A DNA stretch of 64,000 bases from Turritopsis dohrnii. Lineage: Eukaryota > Cnidaria > Hydrozoa > Anthoathecata > Oceaniidae. The stretch spans positions 744,001 through 808,000 of the forward strand of contig BQMF02000097.1 in the NCBI GenBank assembly GCA_027922465.2, read 5' to 3'. The translations under genes were made by a program, and so were the position numbers. Each line of letters begins with the position of its first letter. Positions within the stretch are counted from its first letter, which is position 1. Of the stretch, positions 20,674 to 30,285 are shown piece after piece. The notes under the pieces are model-generated. The model had not been told where the DNA came from. It saw only the letters and a list, made by a program, of their open reading frames with translations, and ran no database searches.

Positions 20674-21801
20674 ACCATGGTAAAGTCAGAAGTTGAAGAC
20701 TTGTATTGTACTCAAGAAGAAGCAGACTCAAGATTTTCCACGCAAAAACAATCAGTCCACCAGCCACCATTAGCAGGATTCAGAAAAATCATGTTTCGTT
20801 TACACGAAACGTTTTTTCAATAGATTCTGAGGGAATTGTATACAACTTAGTAGAGTTGTTTGTGAATTCTTCCCTATAAAGTCATTAGAAACTTCACATC
20901 AATACTTGAAATAAGCGTGCAAAGTTTCTTTTGATACAACAAAAGGCTTTAAATCTCTGAAGTACCATTTTAGTAGAACGGTTTTAAAACAATTCTCACA
21001 ATTATTGATTTTTTTTGTGTAACAGCCTCGTCGAGTTTACGAATCTCCCTAATTGCAATTCGAACAGAAGATACAGATTTACTGGTAATAGCACTTATGT
21101 ATGCACCTATTTGATCCTAATATCAAGTTATGGAAGGAAACTGGTTTATATAGCAAAAATATATTACGCTATATCAATATTAATGAAGTATACCGATCAA
21201 TCGGATCGAAGGTCAGTAAGGCATTATCAGCACTACATGCATACATGCACACTGGATGCAACTACACATCTAGTTTTAGTCGAAAAGGGAAGATAAGACC
21301 AATAAAGATGTGGGAGGAAAATGTTAAATTTCAAGACACATTTGCAGAGTTAGGTGTAGAGAAGTAGTATGTGAAGATACAGTTAAAGAAATTGAATGAT
21401 TTGTTTGTGCTTTGTATGGGCTAAAACATCTGAAGTCAGTAGACGAGGCAAGATTTGAATTGTTTCAAAGAAAGTATAACACAGGTGAAGAAGAAATGAT
21501 AAGTTTCAAGAACAAGTTGGATAGCAGTAACATTCCACCATGTAAATGTGTTCTAGCTGAAAAGATCAATCGAACCAACTATATTACTACCATCAGGAAA
21601 TCAACAACATGTTCCCAGCCTCCCCCAATTTTACCAGAATCATCTGGATGGAAACTGGTTGATAGGCATTACCGAGTACTTTGGGTCAATGGAGAATGTT
21701 CCCCAAGGATAGTAGTCTCATTTGGTGAAGAATATGAAAATGAACAAGAGGAATTAAGACAGAACAACAAAAGTGATAGTGGTGAGATGATTTTATTATG
21801 A
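20674..21801 (+). pseudogene. 3' fragment of uncharacterised HAxxGCxxTS mobile-element protein
   Basis: Starts after the DIRS insertion with VEDLYCTQEEADSR (20684 onward), decays through stops, and then reads ALSALHAYMHTGCNYTSSFS followed by RKGKIRPIKMWEENVKFQD (21210-21340) and a final open stretch 21412-21801. The EEAD(S/T)R and HA-x-x-GC-x-x-TS-x-F-x-(R/G)KGK boxes are the shared signature of a large group of invertebrate repeat-encoded proteins. I recall them as PIN/XPG-nuclease-like, but the fold is not shown here. Frameshifts and stops make this copy dead. The gene ends just before the right inverted end. Confidence 0.5.
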
Positions 21802-21811
21802 TTTTAAAAGG

Positions 21812-22425
21812 TTGAAGACAGTGGTGATGAATTCATTGGACGATGTAGTAACAGTATGTGCATGTTACTTTGAATACCAATAAATACTCTCTTGTTTATA
21901 TAGTCTTATGATAATGTGATCCAATTATTGATTTATGATTTTCTTATCCTGACATAATTTGAATGAAATTTGAATTTCTTTTCAGGTATAAACAAAGAAA
22001 GATGATGACGAAAAGATGTTGTTCATGAAATACAGATTAAAACTTTTTAAAATATTGCATTTTTGTGTTGTTATTTGTCATTACTAAGTGATAAAAATGT
22101 GTGATGACAAGGGAGCTTTTTTTGGGCAGCTGACCACCTGTTAGAACCAAATTTTTCAGTCAGTTATGGTTCAGTCTTCACAATTAACCTTCTACCCATC
22201 ATTTAACAAAATTTCGGCTTTGGTGATTATGGGGTGGATTCAAGGCCTAATTTTGGGGGATTTTTAAGGGCAGCTGACCACCTGTTAGAACCAAAATTTT
22301 CATTTAGTAATGGTTCAGTCTTCACAATTTTATCATTTTCGGATTATTCAGATATATATGTACTTCTATACCAAGTTTCAACTTTGATACTTATGAGATG
22401 AATTTAAGGTCCCAATTCGGGGTAT
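21812..22425. repeat. Right long inverted end
   Basis: Diverged reverse complement of 14085-14810. It contains two (not three) copies of the GCAGCTGACCACCTGTTAGA unit. An AATAAA near 21879 could serve the coding region just upstream. Confidence 0.65.
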
Positions 22426-23247
22426 TATTATTTTTGCGCGGAAAGAACTGGGACAAGTGCATCGAGCTTACGTTTCTATTCAATTTAAAAACACTTCAAA
22501 ATTTGAATAGATTAAATAGGCTTTAAATTAGAGTTGTTTCTCCTTCTTTTTTTCTATTCTCCTAGGTTAATGGAACACTCTTGTGAGATTTTTCAATGAT
22601 TTGTTGCATTGAGTTAAGCTAGTTGTGTGGTTTGTATTTGGGTGATAGCTGATTTATGGTTAACTTAATCATCGAAATCAACTCGGCTGACCATATGGCA
22701 TCGTCAAATGTAGTTATTATCCAACATTGCCATAGTGAAAAAGAACACGTGAATTGGAAAACATTTCAATCCTTGAGAATATTTAAACGACTGGAAACAG
22801 TTTAGTAATTTGAAGGATTTTGGTTGATGTAGATTAAATTCAACTTTCTCTCTGAGAAAGTACTTTGTACAAAAAAATCTGATTTCTTCAACGTGACATC
22901 AGTTATGCGTTTTCGTCAATTTGGCTTCCCTTGCTAAGCCCTTGTCCGTCTGCATGTTTCCAAGTTGAAGGAAATATGACGTGAGGACGTGAGGTGATCC
23001 ACGATGATTCAGCAAAACAAATCTCAACTTAAAGATGTGATTTGTGTCAACAAAGCGCTTGAGCGATAAATTCAGATGATACTTCTCATCTAATCAGGCA
23101 CCGCGGGGCAGACTGGCTATGGTGGTTTAGGGTTTAGTTTTTTTTACAGTTTTACCTATTCTAGTTTTGAAATTTTTTTTGGCCGTAATTAGTTAGCCCT
23201 CCGAAACGAAATTTTGATCCACGGTCCCTGCTAATGTACATAATTTC

Positions 23248-23288
<41 letters not shown>

Positions 23289-23942
23289 AGAAGATATGAA
23301 TCCATTCTTTCGCTCATGTACCATCGCATTTCCTTAAAACTTTGATAAAAAGGGTACAAAGTTCAAACATAGATGCATGATATACATGTTTAAATTAAAA
23401 CCTGGCCAAGTTAAATGTTAAGCGTTAGTCCGTTTGCGTGGTTCAAAGTTGAAGTAAATATGACATGAGGACGTGGCATGATTTGCGAATATTTAGCAAA
23501 ATACATTCCAACTCAAAGAGGTGATTTGTGTAAGCACTTAATCGACAAATTCAGAAAATTGTAATTGCCATCACGCTTTCCAGACAATTTGTAAATTTGA
23601 TGATGGAAATAACTTCCAAAACTTCCCAGTGGAAAAAGTGAAACGAACTCTTTTAAAGGACCAAAGAAGCATTGTAGAGGCTTCCCGCAACGGACGCTTT
23701 TTTTTGACGTCTGTGTTTATCCTCTACTTTTTTATGTAATTTCGTTTATATAACGCTTATATTAGAGTTATTTGCTTCAATTTTCAATCAAGACTGGGGC
23801 AGGAGTTAATTGGACCCTTGTTAAGATTGATTTTGAATACGAAATTGAAATAAGTACTAGAAGAACACTCCAGAGTATACCTAACGCTAAAGAAGACGAA
23901 GAAACAAGAAGCGTGCAAGAAACAAGAAATAAAGAGATCAAA
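22426..23942. other. Region upstream of the LINE, with a direct duplication and (TTAC)n
   Basis: About 22955-23080 and 23430-23560 are diverged direct copies; both contain a gttgaag(g/t)aaatatgac(g/a)tgaggacgtg-type run and then gtgatttgtgt. Between them is an array of about ten TTAC units (about 23248-23288). Part of this may be the LINE 5' untranslated region; the TTAC array may be the tail of an older insertion. Confidence 0.5.
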
Positions 23943-26900
23943 ATGCTCCAACAGCTGCTTGTGACCTTCTTCATAATCACGTTTGTGCAAGCAAGCAAAC
24001 CAACTTTAAAGCATTCTTCCGCCTCCTGCTACAAATATAAAGGTACGACAAAATTCCTGCGTCCCAAAACAGCAAAACGTCCTGTTAATTACTATCCAAA
24101 CTCCGTCGCTATGTTCAACGTTATACTACAATGCAACGATGTCGAAACAAATCCTGGGCCAACGATTACAGTGAAAACAAAATGTAGTGAATGTTGTAAA
24201 ACAATCCGTTCAAATGCCAGACGCTTGACGTGCAACCAATGCCAATCGCAAATCCACCCTGCCTGCCTTAAATACCAAGTTTCGACCCTTTCACCCTGGA
24301 TTTGTACTACTTGTTGCTTGAACGCTCTGCCACAAAATGACTTGAACGATACAATACTAGTGGCAGAAAATACTCCAAATACATCAGATATGCAAACAGC
24401 CATTTTACATGCTAATCAAAAGCACACTAGCATTGCTCACTTGAATGCACGATCCCTGTGTTCATCCGCTGCTGAGTTCACTAACTTCCTTTATACATAC
24501 GACTTTGACATCATAACAATTTCTGAAACCTGGTTAAAAGACAATCCCCAGATGACGAATTTAGTACAGATACCTGGGTTCAATTTTGCTTTCCGCAACA
24601 GAACGGACAAAAAAGGAGGTGGTGTTGCCGCGTACATTAAAGAAACTATTTCATACAAAATTCGTACCGATATTAACAAACTAGATGAAAGTCTCGAACA
24701 CCTATGGATAGAAATATTAGGAAGAAATAAAAACTCCTCGATGCTTCTTGCTGTCGCATATCAATCAAGCTCAGTAGAAGCTGAAAAGATCGCATGGCTT
24801 GAAAAGTTTGACTGTGTTCTCTCCCAAGTACACGCTAAATGGGATCAAATAATTTGCATCACTGGGGACTTTAACATTGACTTATTAGACAACTCAAAAC
24901 AATCATGTATCAATTACAGAGATATTCTCCGCTCCTTTGATCTCACTCAGCACATAAAATCACCAACTCGAGAAGGTAAATCATTGATCGATCATGTTAC
25001 CACGAATATTCCATCCAAAGTAATGCACCAGGATATAATTCCTGCCGACGAGATTAGCGATCATGATTCCGCATACATAATTGCAAACGTAAAGAAACAA
25101 AAGTATGAGCCTCGCTACAAATTGATACGAAATATGAAAAGCTACGACCATCAAAAGTACATCTCAGCTGTTAGTAACATTCCTTTCAGTATAATCTTCG
25201 CTTTTGACGAACCTGACGACCAAGTTGAAACGCTTAATCAACTTATTACTGGCTGTATCAATGAGTTTGCACCCTTGAAACGAACTAAAATCACACGACC
25301 ACCAGCACCTTGGATGGCAGATCTTAATATCTCGGAACTCCAGAAAGAAAGAAATAACCTACGATACAAAGCACACCAAACTCAAACAACCGAAGACTGG
25401 GTTGCTTTTAGGGCTGTAAGAAACAAGCTTAAATCAACTATCAAACAAGCAAAGACATCCTTCTACAAAAAAGCTCTCTCATCAAAAAGGCCAAAGGATA
25501 TATGGAGAACAATCTTAAATCCCAACCCAAAGAAGATCAGCGCCAATCCTGACACTTTAAACAACCACTACAGTTCACTTGCTTCGAAAATCTCGCCCAT
25601 GAATAGAAGCGATCCTCATGATACAAGCTCCCGATTTCAAGCACCAGACAAACCCTCGCATTTCCAACTGAAACACATTAGTCCAAGCGATGTAGAGGCT
25701 GCAATAAAGGAGCTCAGAAACGATTGTTCAACAGGCTTCGACCACATTCCTGTCATTTTCATCAAACCGGTCGCTGAATACATTTCTTCTCCACTTGCAC
25801 ATATCATAAACAATTGCATTTCCAAATCCGTCTGGCCTAGTCTCTGGAAAATAAATCGAATCTGCCCTATACCTAAAGTCGAAAACCCAACCAAGCCAGT
25901 AGATTATCGCCCCATATCTGTGCTACCAATTTTATCAAAAATTTTTGAGAAAGTTGTCCTACGCCAGGTATGCGCCTACATTGAAGAAAAACATCTCTAC
26001 CAATGCACACAATCAGGTTTTCGTAAAGGACACTCGACCGCTACTCTTCTCCTGAAAATGAAAGATGACATCAGGAAAGCAATGACAAAAGGAGAAATCA
26101 CCATCGCAGTCTTAGCAGATTATTCAAAAGCCTTCGATACCGTCCACTATGGAATACTTTTACAAAAACTAAGCGATCTAAATTTCTCTAACTCTGTAAT
26201 CCGCCTGCTACACAGTTATTTGACTGGTAGAATGCAATTCGTCCAGATCGATGATAAAATCTCGAAGTGGACGGAAGTAACGTTTGGTGTACCGCTAGGA
26301 AGTATCCTTGGACCCACTTTGTTCAACCTCTACGTCACCGATATATCGACTAATACAACTGCAATTTGTTTACAATACGCCGACGACACGAACCTCTATC
26401 GACATTGTAAGCCAAATGACATCGCAACCTGCTCAAAACTCATCATTAACGATCTCGATAACCTATCAAATTGGTCCAACGAAAATAACCTGATTTTCAA
26501 CGCTGATAAAACCAAAACCATGCTCTTCTCAACACCACAAATGAATGCCAAACACAAGTTACAAGAAAAGATTTTACCAGTGCATATTAATGGACGTCAT
26601 CTAGAGCGTATCCATCACACAAAGTTACTGGGAGTAACTTTCCAAGAAGACCTTAGCTGGAAACTGCACGTTCAAAATATAATTTCATCGGGTTACAGCA
26701 CATTGAAATCACTCCGATCCATCAAACGACTAACTCCTTACCAACTACGAAAAAGCTTAGCATCAATTCTAATCCTGTCAAGAATTAAATACGCAAATGC
26801 AGTTCTCTCAGATCTACCTGATTACCTAACTAATCGTTTACAGAAATTACAAAATTCCGCTGCAAGTTTCGTCAGCAACAAATACTGTCGCGTGGATGAC

Positions 26901-27227
26901 GTTCTGAACCTATCGTGGCTTCCTGTGAAAGAAGAGATTTCCCTCAGCATTGCGAAAGCAACTTTCAAATCTCTGTACGATGAAACCTGGCCAAAGTATC
27001 TGAAAAACACTTTCAGTACTCAACAGCGATCCTTGAGAGCTTGCGAATCACGCAAATACCAGATAGAAAATCATCGGGCAGAGAAATCTTTTAACTCCGA
27101 ATCGTGCAAAGTTTTTAATGATTTACCGATCAGTTGTAGGAAAAGTACAAACTTTGGTGACTTTGCAAAAACGACAAGAAGCTTCCTGTTTGACAGAGCG
27201 CTGGCACGTTGCAGCGTTTTATATTAA
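23943..27227 (+). CDS. LINE polyprotein: signal/2A, PHD-like finger, AP endonuclease, reverse transcriptase
   Basis: 1094 residues from the only in-frame ATG near the start (23943); the frame is open further 5' but lacks an ATG there. Order: a hydrophobic signal-like start MLQQLLVTFFIITFVQAS (1-18); a 2A-type DVETNPGP (66-73); a Cys/His PHD-like finger (CSEC..CNQCQSQIHPACL..CTTC, about 80-125). Then an AP-type endonuclease with SETWL, KKGGGVAAYI, GDFNID (D309) and SDHD (H374). Then a reverse transcriptase with DYRPISVLP, ADYSKAFDTV, a GVPLGSILGP block (about 782-791) and YADD (812-815). It nicks target DNA and copies its RNA by target-primed synthesis. There are no stops or frameshifts, so the insertion is young. 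L785 replaces the glutamine almost always seen in GVPQGS, which may weaken activity. Confidence 0.9.
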   Translation: MLQQLLVTFFIITFVQASKPTLKHSSASCYKYKGTTKFLRPKTAKRPVNYYPNSVAMFNVILQCNDVETNPGPTITVKTKCSECCKTIRSNARRLTCNQCQSQIHPACLKYQVSTLSPWICTTCCLNALPQNDLNDTILVAENTPNTSDMQTAILHANQKHTSIAHLNARSLCSSAAEFTNFLYTYDFDIITISETWLKDNPQMTNLVQIPGFNFAFRNRTDKKGGGVAAYIKETISYKIRTDINKLDESLEHLWIEILGRNKNSSMLLAVAYQSSSVEAEKIAWLEKFDCVLSQVHAKWDQIICITGDFNIDLLDNSKQSCINYRDILRSFDLTQHIKSPTREGKSLIDHVTTNIPSKVMHQDIIPADEISDHDSAYIIANVKKQKYEPRYKLIRNMKSYDHQKYISAVSNIPFSIIFAFDEPDDQVETLNQLITGCINEFAPLKRTKITRPPAPWMADLNISELQKERNNLRYKAHQTQTTEDWVAFRAVRNKLKSTIKQAKTSFYKKALSSKRPKDIWRTILNPNPKKISANPDTLNNHYSSLASKISPMNRSDPHDTSSRFQAPDKPSHFQLKHISPSDVEAAIKELRNDCSTGFDHIPVIFIKPVAEYISSPLAHIINNCISKSVWPSLWKINRICPIPKVENPTKPVDYRPISVLPILSKIFEKVVLRQVCAYIEEKHLYQCTQSGFRKGHSTATLLLKMKDDIRKAMTKGEITIAVLADYSKAFDTVHYGILLQKLSDLNFSNSVIRLLHSYLTGRMQFVQIDDKISKWTEVTFGVPLGSILGPTLFNLYVTDISTNTTAICLQYADDTNLYRHCKPNDIATCSKLIINDLDNLSNWSNENNLIFNADKTKTMLFSTPQMNAKHKLQEKILPVHINGRHLERIHHTKLLGVTFQEDLSWKLHVQNIISSGYSTLKSLRSIKRLTPYQLRKSLASILILSRIKYANAVLSDLPDYLTNRLQKLQNSAASFVSNKYCRVDDVLNLSWLPVKEEISLSIAKATFKSLYDETWPKYLKNTFSTQQRSLRACESRKYQIENHRAEKSFNSESCKVFNDLPISCRKSTNFGDFAKTTRSFLFDRALARCSVLY
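24138..24161 (+). other. 2A-type ribosome-skipping motif (DVETNPGP)
   Basis: Codons for D-V-E-T-N-P-G-P preceded by NVILQCN. The D-(V/I)-E-x-N-P-G-P consensus causes skipping of the bond between the last G and P during translation. Such motifs are documented near the N-terminus of some AP-endonuclease LINEs. If active it would release the first about 72 residues (with the signal-like segment) from the finger-endonuclease-RT protein. Confidence 0.8.
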
Positions 27228-27371
27228 TTTATATTGATTTTATCTAATTTGTCTTTTATATTTACGTCAACGCACTATCACAGTTCATCCACATTTCTAG
27301 ATGAAGAGCCTTGTAAAAAGGATAAACTGGAAATAAACCCCTTACTTACTTACTTACTTACTTACTTACTA

Positions 27372-30285
27372 AAAGGATATATATTTCATATACATTAGAT
27401 ATACATTAATGCCTGATTCAGTTAAATATGTTAAGAGGCTAGGTTATCAAAATGTGGAGCAAAAGACAAAAAAGAGATGTGTTCCCTACACCACAATGAT
27501 CGGTATGCGAGGACGACACCAGCGAAAAGCTTTTCGTGGGACTGAATTTCTATTTGGCGAAACCTGGCTTATTGTCGAATTTCAAAGCTCTATGAAGATA
27601 GAGATAAAATCAAAAGAGGATTTTGAAGTCTTGTTGTAAATTAAATCATTTTTTTTTTACTTAAATCATTTCCCTAACAAAAATATTTAAAATTTTCGAG
27701 TTTATCCTCCTCTACTGTATTCCAAGTTAGTGGACGATCTGTTAGAATGTTTTCACAAGGATGAACAGTTTCCGGCTTTTGTGGTATTCTGGTTTTTTAC
27801 CCCTCTCAATTGTTACAAAACGAATTGAATTATGGGATAAGGCAGAATAATTTGTAAGTATGTAGGTGAATGTTTTGACAAGGTTAGCTAATTCAAACAA
27901 GCTCGGCGATCTTTGTCCGGAAAACGTTTATTTGTCATCCTTGCTGATATTAACTCCCTTTTGCAAATTTGAACCAGATCAAGATAGTTCGACAATGTTC
28001 ATATATATCTGTACAAAGTATAGTTTTAAGGTGCATGTTTCGAATTTGTGAGTCACTTTTTCAGCTTTGGACACTACTAGTTAACCTTGGACCAAATTTC
28101 GAAAGTTTCTTCAGTGTTCTCCACATGCTATAATATTGACAATACTAGGAATGCAATTGTGACATTTCTGGAAGTGCTCAAGCCACACAGTTTCTTCTCT
28201 TGTGTCAGGTGATATTTCTTCTTTGGTTTCATTTATTTTACACAACACGCAGAGACATTTCAAAAGTCTGTTTATTTTTGTCATAAATGTGGTCTTACTC
28301 CGATTTTTGTATGTGTGTATTGATAGACAATTTATACATACCGTTTAATCACAATATTTGCCATTTTCACATATGAACTTTTGCCGTCTAAAATTCAATC
28401 TAGAACCCTGCGAGTGGACAAAGTCATGTAACAGTCACTAAGGTAGTATTGAGAGTGTATCCATTTAACAATTTGTAAGCAGTTGAACTTCTCGGTTAAA
28501 AGCTTCTTAAATAGTCTGAAAGAACGAAGCATAGCCTGAACCTAATCTTCACTAAGCCAAAAAAATTTTACAAGGTTTACGCCATAAAGTTTAGGTGCTT
28601 TGAAGTTGTTAGATGAACTGCATTTGTGTATATTTCTATAGAAATGTGCTCCTTCGTATTAACTTTTCAGCAAATTTGCCACTGAGTAGATGTAATGAAT
28701 TCCTAAACATATCAGAGCTATCAAATGTAAATGTAAATATAAATATTACGAACTTAACCTTTAAGATAATCAATTAATCAAAGGTTACAGCGTGCTCATG
28801 TTAACAATGTGAATTCCTCATTAGAACAATAACAAATGGATCGAGGGCAACTGACGAATATGAAAAGAGCAAACAAAGAAAAAATGATTGGCTTTCTCAA
28901 GGAGATGCCCTTTAAGGAAACCGCTGATTTTAATTTTCTTATCAGAGGTGAAGCTGGAGCTCAGTCAAAATTTGTGAAGAAGAGTTCAGTTATTTAAAGT
29001 AGAACAGGAAAACATGCAAGTAATCTCTGAATATGTCTATGCTTTCACGAAACATTTTTCTCTAATACAACGTTTTTGTTTGTAAGCAATACAAACATCA
29101 TTTTAGTTTGAAATTGAAGCGTTGGATGTTGTAGCAAATGTTATTATGGAAGGCGTAGAGTCTATTAGATCATACATGTAAATATTATTCCGGTAGTTAA
29201 AGATTTACTTCATGGTTTTATTATGAAGAGATATTGTAAATGAAGGAACCACCTCAGAGTAGCAGTTAGTGAGCATTTATGTACAAAACTTTATGCTAAT
29301 CTCAAAACGGTTTTAACCCATATATTTAACAAATATTACATATTAAATATCAAAACTGTTTTTCTCGTGGTAGAGTTTGGACTGCGTTGTACTTTGAATG
29401 TCAAAAATTTCTTAACTAATCTTTCTCAAGTTTCTTCAAACGTTTCAGTATTTTTGATAAACAGGCTGCTCCTAAATCAGAAATTTGATTTCAAAATGAT
29501 CACTATGTTTCCATTAAAACGTATATCTGATCGATGAAAAATCCGTCGCTCATAAAACCTAAGGGGACACGAGCAACATTTTTTCGTGTGATTTCTACAA
29601 AAATCTGTTTGGTTGCCATCGCAAGGCATTTTTTACTCATGTCACCATAGTATATTTTTCTGTTGCTGCAAGAAATTACTCCCATAAAAATGTTGCAACA
29701 ACAAATTTTTCAAGTTGCAAGTGCGTTTTGTGAAGTGTTGATGGTGTCCCTCAAGCAAATTCGTTTCAAGAATTGTCGTTTCAAACACCTGGATTTTTTC
29801 GGTGCGCCGAGTACGATTTTCCCCAAAAATTCCAAATTTCAATATTAAACTGACAGCACTCACTAAAAAGAGCATGGTTGGTATATCAAAATGGAAGTCT
29901 ATCGAATGATATTGGTCTTTTTAATTTTGCTATTTTGTTTGGACTTACTTTTAGTGCTATATAGTTTTTTTTGTTTGCAAGTAACTATTTGTATAAAATT
30001 CATATAAAAATTTTAGGCTTATAGATGACTTCCGAATAATGAAAATACTGAAGTTAGAATGTGCTGCCAGACTTAGATAATGTTTATGTCGAACACCACT
30101 CAAGCTTGTGAAAATAGAATGACACCTATTATAGTTGTTAAAAATCATTACATATATACTTTTAACATTTAAATTTGGATTTATAAATTTGATTTTTTTT
30201 TCTTATTTTCTTATTTTAGTTAAATCCAGATAATAAGCAATATAGAAGGTTTGGTGTCAAATTTCTCTAACCGTAAATGATTACC
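27372..30285. other. Intergenic DNA between LINE and Rh gene
   Basis: AT-rich, with only small open stretches. The frame at 27409-27639 (76 codons with an ATG) has no recognisable features. Any Rh promoter or 5' untranslated exon should lie near its right end; no clear motif is visible. Confidence 0.4.

Larger units (their letters stand above)
14085..22425 (+). mobile_element. Element with long inverted ends, split by a DIRS insertion
   Basis: About 14085-14810 is the reverse complement (diverged) of about 21812-22425. Between these long inverted ends lie the two halves of one plus-strand coding region (14935-15165 and 20674-21801), separated by a minus-strand DIRS-like element. The arrangement end-gene-end suggests a DNA transposon with terminal repeats of 600-700 bp. 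The superfamily was not recognised. No target duplication could be read. Confidence 0.55.
23943..27371 (+). mobile_element. CR1/Rex1-like LINE with open coding frame
   Basis: Minimum extent from the probable start codon to the tail. The single long coding region is followed by a short 3' untranslated region with AATAAA (27332-27337) and a (CTTA)n tail (27340-27370). No poly(A) tail is present, as is usual for CR1/L2/Rex1-type LINEs, which end in short tandem words. The true 5' end lies somewhere in 22.5-23.9 kb and was not found. Confidence 0.75.

Noticed and set aside
27409..27639. 76-codon ATG-initiated frame after the LINE
   Set aside because: Some protein-like runs but no family, splice signals or homologous copy to support it.
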